Of a stretch of 11,577 bases of DNA, positions 1-6,185 are shown piece after piece (position 1 is the first letter of the stretch; each line of letters opens with the position of its first letter). Location of the stretch: the NCBI GenBank assembly GCA_937960725.1, contig CALGOY010000117.1, positions 1-11,577 on the forward strand. Direction: 5' to 3'. This stretch comes from an uncultured Bacillota bacterium. Lineage in GTDB: Bacteria > Bacillota > Clostridia > Caldicoprobacterales > UBA3941. A model generated the notes under the pieces. The model did not search any database. It saw only the letters and a program-made list of their open reading frames with translations, and was not told the origin of the DNA. A program made the position numbers and the translations under genes.

Positions 1-161
1 TATCTTCTTCAAAGCTTATATATGAGCAGGCGGAGAGCCTCCTTAAACAGAGGGTGAATCTATCCATGCCGGTTCGCTTAATAGGGTTGCAGGTGTCTAA
101 TTTTATATATCCCGATGAACCAGTACAGCTGTCAATAGATAATTGGATAGGCTCCATCTGA
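1..161 (+). CDS. dinB: DNA polymerase IV (Y-family), C-terminal fragment
   Basis: This is the 3' end of a gene that enters from the left edge; the reading frame has codons starting at position 3 and stops at TGA 159-161. The visible 52 residues contain a helix (YEQAESLLKQR) followed by PVRLIGLQVSNF, the typical last helix and strand of the little-finger domain of DinB-type translesion polymerases, where a 'RLLGVRVS'-like motif is the hallmark. The tail after it is short, and no beta-clamp-binding peptide is evident in the final residues. The catalytic palm and fingers lie outside the window, so activity cannot be judged. No terminator follows the stop, so transcription may continue toward the small gene at 248. 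A Y-family polymerase of another subgroup (UmuC/ImuB-like) is the main alternative. Confidence 0.8.
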   Translation, partial: SSSKLIYEQAESLLKQRVNLSMPVRLIGLQVSNFIYPDEPVQLSIDNWIGSI

Positions 162-187
162 TTCTAATACGATTGTGAATATGTGTA

Positions 188-193
188 TATAAT
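188..193 (+). promoter_or_regulatory. possible -10 element for the small gene at 248
   Basis: A perfect TATAAT lies about 55 bases before the ATG at 248. No good -35 is present 16-18 bases upstream (TAATAC at the 17-base position), so the promoter assignment is tentative in this AT-rich gap. Confidence 0.3.
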
Positions 194-247
194 TCCATAA
201 AAGTGGGAAATATCCAATATGAGATTAAATTTAAAGGGGATATTTCA

Positions 248-511
248 ATGGACACAGGAAAGCTGATAAAAAAATTCACACGGGAAGGCAATTCAAAGCT
301 GGAGCATCAGTATGCTGGTACACGGCAGGCTATTCTTCAAATTTCTAGGGAGAAAATGCAGGAGTATATAAGGCTGGGCGATGTCGGGCTTGCAAAGGAA
401 GATAGGGAATTATTAGTTACGATTATAGCTGGAAGCATGATGCAGAGCTTCTCCCTCGGCTACGGTATTGGGAAAGTAGAGGGTTTGACCGATAAATCTA
501 TTCATCTATAA
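248..511 (+). CDS. small hypothetical protein, 87 residues
   Basis: The gene encodes 87 residues of mixed charge that I do not recognise. The frame is open further upstream to a GTG at 203, but the ATG at 248 is preceded by AAAGGGG (about 234-239) at a sensible distance and is the better start. The N-terminal two thirds (MDTGKLIKKFTREG to about residue 60) look helical and charged. The last part is more hydrophobic and glycine-rich (TIIAGSMMQSFSLGYGIGKV). There is no signal peptide and no clear membrane segment. The stop TAA (509-511) abuts a strong terminator, so the gene ends its own transcript. It lies between dinB and the phosphatase gene, and its position gives no clear clue to function. 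Its codon use resembles the neighbours, and the good ribosome binding site and terminator support it being a real gene. Confidence 0.7.
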   Translation: MDTGKLIKKFTREGNSKLEHQYAGTRQAILQISREKMQEYIRLGDVGLAKEDRELLVTIIAGSMMQSFSLGYGIGKVEGLTDKSIHL

Positions 512-547
512 GTTTGGTTAGCTTGCTAATCAAACTTTTTTCTTTTT
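511..547 (+). terminator. intrinsic terminator after the 87-residue gene
   Basis: The arms AGTTTGGTTAGC (511-522) and GCTAATCAAACT (525-536) pair over 12 bases with one G-T wobble and a very tight loop. They are followed by TTTTTCTTTTT. The left arm begins at the last base of the stop codon. Confidence 0.85.
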
Positions 548-550
548 ATG

Positions 551-580
551 ATGACATTCGTAAAGTTTTTGTGGTATGAT
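551..580 (+). promoter_or_regulatory. sigma-A-type promoter for the phosphatase operon
   Basis: ATGACA (551-556, 5/6 match to TTGACA), an 18-base spacer and TATGAT (575-580, 5/6) preceded by TGG, an extended -10. The predicted transcription start is near 587. That would leave only about 8 bases before the ATG at 595, which favours the ATG at 619 as the real start codon. Confidence 0.7.
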
Positions 581-618
581 AAAAACGTATAGATATGAAA
601 AGGGATTATGGGGGAAAA

Positions 619-2313
619 ATGTATAGGGTTGCTAATAAATCAAAATGGTATAACAGAAGGGATATACAGATAATTGTCGGAATTTCTCTATTTTCTGTTT
701 TATTATTTTATCTGGGGAAATTTTGCTGCGAAGAAGAATTGTATTTTGTACTGCCAGCGGATGTATTTCTAACGCTGCACATTTTCCTGGAGTTCCTGAG
801 TATAGTAATGTCATTTGCTATATTTGCTATTACTTATTATACTTTTGAAGTTTCAAAGCGCTTGAGCATGATGATTATTTCCTATACTTTTTTTATGGTA
901 GCGCTACTGGATATGTTCCATACTTTTTCCTATAAAGGAATGCCGGACTTTCTTACAGAATCCAGCCCACAGAAAGCTACTATATTTTGGATAATGGCCC
1001 GCTTAGTCATGTCAGTAGGAGCTTTGAGCACCAATCTTATATTTGGCCGGGCTCCCTTGAAAAAAAGGCGGTCTACTGACTTAGTATTTGTTTCGCTGCT
1101 TGCATTTTTACTGCTTATATTAGTAAGCTATTATCCTGATATTTTTCCGGATTTATTTATCGAAGGGAAGGGCGTAACTCCTACTAAGATTGCTTTAGAA
1201 TACGTTATCATTTTGATACAGGTTATAACAGTAGGAACTTGCGTGAAGTTGTATAACAAATACCACAGAAGCAAGGAGTTTTTGCTAACGATAGCAGGCT
1301 TTCTATTTAGCATATATAGCGAATTAGCTTTTACTATGTATAGTGATGTTTATGATATTTACAATTTACTGGGGCATATTTATAAAATTGTGGCTTATTA
1401 TATATTTTTTAGGGCCTTATTCGTGATCAACGTTCATAAACCTTATCAAGAATTAAATGAAGCCGAGCGGAAGCTGAGCACATACGTAGAGGATCTAGAA
1501 AAAGCTGTGAAGGCTAGAACCGCTGAAATTGAAGCAGCTAATCGCAAGCTATTAAAAAACTTAGATGATGCAAAGCAGATTCAAATGGCTTTGATGACAA
1601 CAGACTTTCCTAAAGTACCGGGAATGGAATTTGCCGCTAAATATTTACCTTGCGAAAAGGTAGGAGGAGATTTTTATAACGTTTTCCGACTGGATGATGA
1701 GAACATAGGCATACTGATAGGGGATGTGGCTGGCCACGGAGTTTCAGCGGCTATGGTAAATGTGTTTATTAACCAAAACTTAAGGCCAAAGATTGATTAT
1801 GAGGATGGGAGATATAGGATTTTCACTCCCAGGGGCGTGCTCATGCACCTTTATCATGTGTATAATTCTATGACCTTTCCAGAGGAAATGTACGTGGTTT
1901 TGTTTTATGGAATATATAACATCAAAACAAGGGAGTTATCCTACGCATCCGCAGGCATGAATACTGTTCCCCTTATTATAAAAAGAACTGGGGAGGTAGT
2001 GCCTTTAAAGCTAGATGGATTTCCTATATGCCGGTTTGGAGAGTATTTTAAACCTTCTTATGAAACTAAAAAAATTATTTTAGATCCAGGGGATACAATG
2101 GTATTTTACAGCGATGGATTAGGGGAGATCGATAGGCAGCAGCCTGAAATTTTTAATACCGAAAATATTATTGAATACTTAAGCGGAATACAAAATTTAT
2201 CGGCGCAATCAATCTGCGATGAACTGGCGGATGCATATAAAACGCTGCTACAGGGAAGGGAAATGCTGGATGATGTAACGATATTAGTTGTAAAGACTCC
2301 TTATTCAATTTAG
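619..2313 (+). CDS. membrane MASE3-like sensor with SpoIIE/RsbU-type PP2C serine phosphatase domain
   Basis: From the ATG at 619 the protein has 564 residues. The ATG at 595 is in frame, but it has no ribosome binding site and sits almost on the predicted transcript start; GGGGGA precedes 619. Residues about 20-270 form a multi-pass membrane region resembling a MASE3 sensor, with signature stretches such as LLDMFHTFSYKGM and WIMARLVMS. Residues about 278-315 form a charged linker helix likely to be coiled coil (LNEAERKLSTYVEDLEKAV). The rest is a PP2C domain of the SpoIIE/RsbU class. The metal-binding aspartates are visible in VGGDF (348-352), GDVAGHG (368-374), YSDGLGE (about 497-503) and DDVT (551-554), so it should be active. 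In this family the substrate is usually a phosphorylated anti-sigma-factor antagonist. No such partner (STAS protein or RsbW-like kinase) is encoded here. The signal sensed by the membrane part is unknown. Confidence 0.88.
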   Translation: MYRVANKSKWYNRRDIQIIVGISLFSVLLFYLGKFCCEEELYFVLPADVFLTLHIFLEFLSIVMSFAIFAITYYTFEVSKRLSMMIISYTFFMVALLDMFHTFSYKGMPDFLTESSPQKATIFWIMARLVMSVGALSTNLIFGRAPLKKRRSTDLVFVSLLAFLLLILVSYYPDIFPDLFIEGKGVTPTKIALEYVIILIQVITVGTCVKLYNKYHRSKEFLLTIAGFLFSIYSELAFTMYSDVYDIYNLLGHIYKIVAYYIFFRALFVINVHKPYQELNEAERKLSTYVEDLEKAVKARTAEIEAANRKLLKNLDDAKQIQMALMTTDFPKVPGMEFAAKYLPCEKVGGDFYNVFRLDDENIGILIGDVAGHGVSAAMVNVFINQNLRPKIDYEDGRYRIFTPRGVLMHLYHVYNSMTFPEEMYVVLFYGIYNIKTRELSYASAGMNTVPLIIKRTGEVVPLKLDGFPICRFGEYFKPSYETKKIILDPGDTMVFYSDGLGEIDRQQPEIFNTENIIEYLSGIQNLSAQSICDELADAYKTLLQGREMLDDVTILVVKTPYSI

Positions 2314-2336
2314 ATATTAAAAGGGGGATGGGTTTT

Positions 2337-2597
2337 GTGGAAAAGAGAATAGGGGTTATTGGAATTGTAGTAGACAATCCTAATGAAGTGGGACAAAAAG
2401 TTCATAATTATATAAGCGAGTACGCTCACATAATTGTAGGAAGAATGGGGATCCCATACAGGGAAAGAGGGATATCGGTCATATCCCTTATAGTTGAGGG
2501 AAGCACTGATGATATTGGAGCTTTAACTGGAAAACTTGGTAACATAAAAGGAGTTACCGTAAAAAGCGCTTTAACAGCGAAAAAATTTGAGGAATAA
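2337..2597 (+). CDS. TM1266-family (iron-only hydrogenase system) putative regulator
   Basis: This is a protein of 86 residues. The GTG at 2337 is chosen because AAGGGGG (2320-2326) is correctly spaced for it; the in-frame ATG at 2328 would start almost inside the ribosome binding site. The sequence matches the family annotated as iron-only hydrogenase system putative regulator (TM1266 type). It opens with MEKRIGVIGIVV, contains IIVGRMGIPYRERGISVISL, and ends with DIGALTGKLGNIKGVTVKSA. Family knowledge gives it an ACT/NikR-C-like ferredoxin fold, probably oligomeric, without a DNA-binding domain of its own. It lies 23 bases after the phosphatase stop and 27 before the ECF S gene, so the three are very probably co-transcribed. 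No hydrogenase or HydEFG maturase gene is in the window. The family call is confident; the regulatory role is inferred from other genomes. Confidence 0.88.
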   Translation: MEKRIGVIGIVVDNPNEVGQKVHNYISEYAHIIVGRMGIPYRERGISVISLIVEGSTDDIGALTGKLGNIKGVTVKSALTAKKFEE

Positions 2598-2624
2598 AAT
2601 TTTGAATAGGGAGATTGATATATT

Positions 2625-3167
2625 ATGAACAAAGATATCGTGAAATTCATCACTCGTACTGCGGTCTTACTAGCTTTGACTATTTTATTTCAATCCTTGA
2701 GGAGCTTCATACCTATGCCTCCTCAAGTGGGGCAATATGTAGTGGGCTCCCTAGTCAATCTTTCCCTTATCGTTGCAGCTGTATTGGTGGGGATAAAAGG
2801 TGGCTTGGCAATCTCCATAGCGGCCCCGATTATTGCATACTTTCAGGGACAGCTTCCTCCAATTATGCCCTTTATGATCGTGGCGGTAGCTTTAGGAAAT
2901 GCAGCGATTGTTGTTATGGTAGGGCTTTTGTATAACAAAAATAAATATGCCGCCCTGATTTCAGGAGCTGTGCTAAAGTTCATTACTTTGTATGTTGTAG
3001 TAATCAAAATAGTTCTTCCCTTTATATATCCCAATGCACCAGAACAGGCAAAGGCACTACTATCGGTTAATTTTAGCTGGCCCCAACTGGTCACCGCATC
3101 AATAGGTGGTTTGCTGTCGCTATTTGTAATACCCCTAGTAAGCAAGGCGCTGCAGGTGGACAACTAA
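2625..3167 (+). CDS. ECF transporter S component-like membrane protein
   Basis: The product is a very hydrophobic protein of 180 residues with about five or six membrane segments and a short positive N-terminus (MNKDIVKFITRTAVLLAL). The pattern of a helix ending in an amphipathic stretch (LFQSLRSFIP), then GSLVNLSLIVAAVLVG, GGLAISIAAPIIAYFQGQ and PFMIVAVALGNA, is what is seen in clostridial proteins annotated as ECF transporter S components. These bind a vitamin or other small ligand and use a shared EcfA1A2T energising module. No EcfA or EcfT gene is nearby, so it would depend on a module encoded elsewhere. The ligand cannot be read from the sequence. AGGGAG (2608-2613) is the ribosome binding site. 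There is no room for a riboswitch between it and the TM1266 gene, and pairing with that gene suggests a metabolite connected with hydrogenase or iron-sulfur metabolism, which is an inference. Confidence 0.75.
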   Translation: MNKDIVKFITRTAVLLALTILFQSLRSFIPMPPQVGQYVVGSLVNLSLIVAAVLVGIKGGLAISIAAPIIAYFQGQLPPIMPFMIVAVALGNAAIVVMVGLLYNKNKYAALISGAVLKFITLYVVVIKIVLPFIYPNAPEQAKALLSVNFSWPQLVTASIGGLLSLFVIPLVSKALQVDN

Positions 3168-3205
3168 ATCAAATAAAAATAAGGTAGATGAAAGAACTAA
3201 AACAC

Positions 3206-3229
3206 AAAAAGGCCCGACCGGGCCTTTTT
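3206..3229. terminator. bidirectional terminator between converging genes
   Basis: AAAAAGGCCC (3206-3215) and GGGCCTTTTT (3220-3229) form a perfect 10-base stem with a GACC loop. The T-run on the plus strand and the A-run that becomes a T-run on the minus strand let it end both the ECF S transcript and the minus-strand gene stopping at 3236. Confidence 0.92.
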
Positions 3230-3235
3230 ATTTTA

Positions 3236-4291
3236 TTAATCATCATCTTTATCTTCCTTATCATCTGATTTTTGTGATAAAAGCTGGGCCATTTTCATCA
3301 TCACTTCCATTGTTTGAATCTGTTCAGGGTTTAATACTGATTTTAATGCATCTGTAACGCTCTTTTTTGCTTCTCTAGAATTAGAGGTAGGTTTGTCATT
3401 ATTAGTTTTTGAATCGTCATTATTAGATTTACTCATCATATTAGTCTTGTTGCTATCTATCTCTTCGTCATCGGATGGATTTTGAGTTTTTGATTTCTTT
3501 GCTTCCTGCTGAGCCTCTTGCTGAGTCCATTTTTCCCATAGCTGACTTTCTTCCATGGCATTGTACATTTTAACCAAATTCTTTACTTGATTGAATTTTT
3601 GCTGCTGTTCGTTTGGAACTAAAGGATCTATAATTTCTAGCAGTTCGGTGATTTTATTAGCGATATTTTGGCTTTCAGCATTTTCAGTTGATTGGCTGGA
3701 AGTATGTCCTAAATTTTTAGAAACCCTGTCGATTGCGTTATAAGTATGTATAGCTTTATCAATTATCTCATAGTTGCTAGGAGGTAAATAAGGCTTTAAA
3801 GCTTTGATTATTCCCAGTTTTCTCTCCTGAGAATCCATTGGAGTGCTCAGGCTTTTTAAGATTCTTGGACTTTGATAGCTGCCGTTTCGGATACTGCTGA
3901 GTATATTGGCAGCTTCGAACATGCCGATTAGGGTTTGAATCTTTTCCTGTTCTTGTAGGCCTAAATATGGACTAACGTCCGAGAGCATATTTACAACAGT
4001 TTCCATAGAGTCAAAATATCTATTAAAACTAGATACAAATTTTTTAGGTTTCTTTTTTCTTTCATTTTTTAGGGAATATATAATAGCGTATACAATTAAA
4101 ATCATTAGTAGAGTATGAAGCTGATGAATTGGGGAAAGGTTTTTCTGCTTTTTTTCTATGTCTGTATCTTTGCCGAGGGGAGTAGAGGTTTTAGTTTGGT
4201 CAGGCTTTCCTCCAGCTGTAGTGGTTTTGTTTTCGACAGCAATATCTCGATGCCGGGGGCTAAAGCGCTGCACATGTCCAGGGATTGCCAT
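3236..4291 (-). CDS. uncharacterised single-pass membrane protein with degenerate helical repeats
   Basis: The protein has 351 residues and belongs to no family I recognise. Its start is secure: AAAGGAGG on the minus strand (4298-4305) lies 6 bases before the ATG. Residues 1-57 are hydrophilic, and 58-74 form one membrane helix (LLMILIVYAIIYSL). The basic cluster KNERKKKPKK (75-84) follows, which by the positive-inside rule puts the long C-terminal part in the cytoplasm. The rest is helical and seems to contain four related units at about 94-134, 152-194, 208-249 and 308-341. Each has a hydrophobic helix, a turn with proline (SPYL, KPYL, DPLV, LNPE) and a second helix with a pattern like IQTLIGMFEAA or QVKNLVKMYNA. 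A low-complexity Q/K/S/N/D linker (about 256-306) separates the last unit, and the tail is acidic (DDKEDKDDD). There is no enzyme motif. A scaffold or interaction protein is the best guess. It is probably transcribed with the microprotein gene 29 bases upstream. Confidence 0.85.
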   Translation of the reverse strand: MAIPGHVQRFSPRHRDIAVENKTTTAGGKPDQTKTSTPLGKDTDIEKKQKNLSPIHQLHTLLMILIVYAIIYSLKNERKKKPKKFVSSFNRYFDSMETVVNMLSDVSPYLGLQEQEKIQTLIGMFEAANILSSIRNGSYQSPRILKSLSTPMDSQERKLGIIKALKPYLPPSNYEIIDKAIHTYNAIDRVSKNLGHTSSQSTENAESQNIANKITELLEIIDPLVPNEQQQKFNQVKNLVKMYNAMEESQLWEKWTQQEAQQEAKKSKTQNPSDDEEIDSNKTNMMSKSNNDDSKTNNDKPTSNSREAKKSVTDALKSVLNPEQIQTMEVMMKMAQLLSQKSDDKEDKDDD

Positions 4292-4320
4292 AGTGTACCT
4301 CCTTTGCAGAAAACTTTAAA

Positions 4321-4455
4321 TTAATTGCTTGAAACGATTACCATAAATAAAAAGAAGAATAACAAATTGGTAGGCTCATATTTTACGTCCCAGTATAAAG
4401 TTAAAAACATGAAAAAAAATAAAACATTATTGCTGTTGAACTTGGGATAATCCAT
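4321..4455 (-). CDS. 44-residue hydrophobic microprotein, two short membrane segments
   Basis: This short open frame on the minus strand runs from ATG (4455-4453) to TAA (4323-4321). GGTGA, a partial anti-Shine-Dalgarno match, sits 5 bases before the ATG. The product has two hydrophobic stretches separated by a polar loop, NVLFFFMFLTLYW (10-22) and NLLFFFLFMVIV (30-41). The two resemble each other (N-x-L-FFF-x-F), as if an internal duplication had made a membrane hairpin. The gene ends 29 bases before the start of the 351-residue membrane protein and would share its transcript. Clostridia carry many small proteins rich in LLFFFLF-type segments, often of unknown or spore-related role; the resemblance is from memory and loose. 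The open frame could be chance in AT-rich DNA, but the position, start signal and membrane pattern favour a real gene. Confidence 0.55.
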   Translation of the reverse strand: MDYPKFNSNNVLFFFMFLTLYWDVKYEPTNLLFFFLFMVIVSSN

Positions 4456-4624
4456 AGATTTCACCGTCCTAGGCGCTTCTATTATTGAGCATAATTGTAG
4501 ATTTTATTTTATTTCATAATTATAATACGCAGATTGGACTGAAGTGTGCATGGATTGGTATCAAATTATCAAAAAATGAATAGTATAGTAAGGTAAAGCC
4601 ACAAAATCTGGGAGGGGATAGAGG
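4456..4624. other. divergent intergenic region, probable promoters
   Basis: This region separates the minus-strand 44/351-residue genes from the plus-strand 74-residue gene. It is AT-rich and must hold promoters in both directions. Candidates on the plus strand are TATAGT (4584-4589), about 40 bases before the ATG at 4625, and TATAAT (4521-4526). AATTATAATT around 4518-4526 also gives a TATAAT on the minus strand. None has a convincing -35, so the assignments are weak and a non-housekeeping sigma factor is possible. I see no further gene. Confidence 0.3.
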
Positions 4625-4849
4625 ATGGACATAGGCAGGGATGCTCTTAACAAGTTGTCTAAGATGATGGAAGAGATTGAAGGGAAGTCTGAAGATGAGT
4701 TAATTGCTGAAATAGCTTATATGATCAAATCCGGACAAGGGGGCCTAACGCCCAATAAGGCAAAGCAAATGATAAATGCTATGATGCCCTTGTTAGATGG
4801 AGCCAAGAGGAAAAAGCTGAGCAAACTGGCAAGGGCTTTGGATAAATAG
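4625..4849 (+). CDS. small helical hypothetical protein, 74 residues
   Basis: The gene encodes 74 soluble, charged, helix-rich residues with no membrane segment. The ATG at 4625 has a strong GGGAGGGG (4610-4617) ribosome binding site. The N-terminal part (LNKLSKMMEEIEGKSEDELI) is an acidic helix. A turn with GQGGLTPNKA follows, and the C-terminal half (MINAMMPLLDGAKRKKLSKL) is a basic helical pair. That second half has the same layout as the repeat units of the divergent 351-residue protein: hydrophobic helix, P-x-L turn, basic helix. This suggests a shared fold or a binding partner; the similarity is weak and by eye. I do not recognise the family. It is a monocistronic gene closed by the hairpin at 4871. 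Confidence 0.75.
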   Translation: MDIGRDALNKLSKMMEEIEGKSEDELIAEIAYMIKSGQGGLTPNKAKQMINAMMPLLDGAKRKKLSKLARALDK

Positions 4850-4870
4850 ACAATGGAGCAATAAAAATAA

Positions 4871-4912
4871 AAATTAAGTGGAGGGAAATAAAAACACCCC
4901 TCCACTTAATTT
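4871..4912. terminator. bidirectional terminator, 15-base perfect stem
   Basis: The left arm (4871-4885) and right arm (4898-4912) are perfect reverse complements with core AAGTGGAGGG and CCCTCCACTT, around a 12-base A-rich loop. T-rich tracts flank both sides. The right arm runs into the stop codon of the converging cysteine desulfurase gene (TAA at 4913-4911). It serves the 74-residue gene on the plus strand and the desulfurase on the minus strand. Confidence 0.92.
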
Positions 4913-6056
4913 ATTTTACAGCTATGCTTATTTCTTCTATAGCTTTGATACATAGCTTCACATCTTCTAATGTGTTAAATATGCCTGGGCTAAACCGCAC
5001 GGTGCCTTGATGAAATGTTCCGATAGTCTGATGGGCTAAAGGGGCACAGTGAAGCCCGCCGCGAGTTGCAATGCCATAATTTTCGCTCAGGATATTTGAT
5101 ATGTATGAGGAGTCATGGTCTTTAATGTTTATAGATATAATGCCGATTCTTTCTTCAAGCCTTTCCGGTCCATAGATGGTGACATTTTTTATCTGGGATA
5201 GGGCATCTAAAAACATTTTTTCCAAACGGATTTGCTGGCACAAAAGTTTCTGCTGCCCTTTAGATAATATATATTGGATGCCTGCTCCTAGACCTGCAAT
5301 CCCTGGAGTGTTGAGAGTACCGGCTTCATAGCGATCTGGTAAAAAGTCTGGCTGATAGAGTTCTTCCGATTGGCTTCCGGTTCCCCCCACGCGGATCGGT
5401 TTTAGTTCTATCCCTTTTCTAATGTAGAGTACCCCCGTCCCCTGAGGGCCTAATAACCCTTTATGGCCAGGAAATGCTACTAAGTCTACGGGTAACTTGC
5501 TAAAGCTCATAGGGAGAACTCCAGCAGTTTGAGCTGCATCAACTAAATATGGGATACCGAAGCTCCTTGCAATATTGCCGATCTCTTCTATTGGCAGTAA
5601 GGTGCCAGTTACATTGGAAGCATGGGTCGTTACGATTAATCGGGTATTTGTTTTGATAGCTTTTTTTATATCCTCGGGATCTACCATCCCCTTACTATCA
5701 GCTTGAACAATTGTAATTTGCACCCCAAGCTTTTCTAAATGCTTTAAGGGCCTCAAAACAGAGTTGTGCTCCATAGAGCTGGTAATCACATGGTCGCCTT
5801 CTTTTAAAATTCCTTTGATGGCCAAGTTAAGGCTATCGGTAGTATTGTAGGTATATATCATGCTAAATGGATCGGTTACATCAAACAACTCACATAGCAT
5901 TTCTCTGGTATACAGAAGAATGTTGGCAGCCTCTATAGCCATCTTGTGGCTAGACCGCCCAGGATTTGCACCATATTTTTTCATGCAGCAAATTACGGAA
6001 TTGTATACGATGTCAGGTTTAGGCCAGCTGGTTGCAGCATTATCCATGTATATCAT
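4911..6056 (-). CDS. cysteine desulfurase family protein (class V aminotransferase fold)
   Basis: This is a PLP enzyme of 381 residues expected to take sulfur (or selenium) from cysteine (or selenocysteine) and pass it on as a cysteine persulfide. It begins with MIYMDNAATSWPKP, typical of the group annotated as cysteine desulfurase family protein (the EF2568-like class V group) rather than of housekeeping IscS or SufS. Visible active-site features are EHNS with His97, VDAAQ with Asp173 and Gln176, the PLP lysine Lys199 in FPGHKG, and the likely catalytic cysteine Cys337 in TRGGLHCAP. All are intact and the length is normal. The first ATG is chosen because GAAGGGG lies 9 bases upstream; Met4 would be too far away. 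It is divergent from a DUF3343 gene, a partnership that points to sulfur or selenium delivery, and no IscU or NifU scaffold is adjacent. Confidence 0.9.
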   Translation of the reverse strand: MIYMDNAATSWPKPDIVYNSVICCMKKYGANPGRSSHKMAIEAANILLYTREMLCELFDVTDPFSMIYTYNTTDSLNLAIKGILKEGDHVITSSMEHNSVLRPLKHLEKLGVQITIVQADSKGMVDPEDIKKAIKTNTRLIVTTHASNVTGTLLPIEEIGNIARSFGIPYLVDAAQTAGVLPMSFSKLPVDLVAFPGHKGLLGPQGTGVLYIRKGIELKPIRVGGTGSQSEELYQPDFLPDRYEAGTLNTPGIAGLGAGIQYILSKGQQKLLCQQIRLEKMFLDALSQIKNVTIYGPERLEERIGIISINIKDHDSSYISNILSENYGIATRGGLHCAPLAHQTIGTFHQGTVRFSPGIFNTLEDVKLCIKAIEEISIAVK

Positions 6057-6077
6057 TTACAGCTTCCCCTTCATTTT

Positions 6078-6086
6078 ATTGTAACA
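6078..6086 (-). promoter_or_regulatory. extended -10 for the cysteine desulfurase gene
   Basis: On the minus strand TGT precedes TACAAT (plus 6083-6078), giving an extended -10 about 22 bases before the start codon. The -35 region is poor, so this is a moderate call. Confidence 0.4.
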
Positions 6087-6143
6087 AAAATTGAAAGCGC
6101 TAAATATATTAAACTAAGGAGGCGAGGGAAAGGGAGGTCAGTT

Positions 6144-6185
6144 ATGGATAATGGAAAGCTTTGCTGTTGTTGCTTTTCGCTCTAG
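6144..6185 (+). other. short overlapping ORF MDNGKLCCCCFSL
   Basis: A 13-codon ORF starts at ATG 6144, 6 bases after GGGAGG (6132-6137), an ideal spacing. It overlaps the start of the DUF3343 gene in another frame and contains four consecutive cysteine codons. It could be a cysteine-responsive leader peptide. The cysteine run may equally be a by-product of the conserved AVVAF codons in the DUF3343 frame. Confidence 0.25.

Noticed and set aside
170..205. sporulation sigma-E-like promoter (AATATG then CATAAAAG)
   Set aside because: Spacing and matches are too poor to support it in AT-rich DNA.
2615..2935. 106-residue plus-strand open frame overlapping the ECF S gene
   Set aside because: It lies in another frame over a gene with clear family features and a proper start; the composition is not protein-like.
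4115..4324. 69-residue plus-strand open frame opposite the start of the 351-residue gene
   Set aside because: It is antisense to a gene with a perfect AAAGGAGG start signal and has no start signal of its own.
4410..4451. 13-codon plus-strand peptide MKKNKTLLLLNLG
   Set aside because: There is no ribosome binding site, and it lies antisense to the better-supported 44-residue frame.
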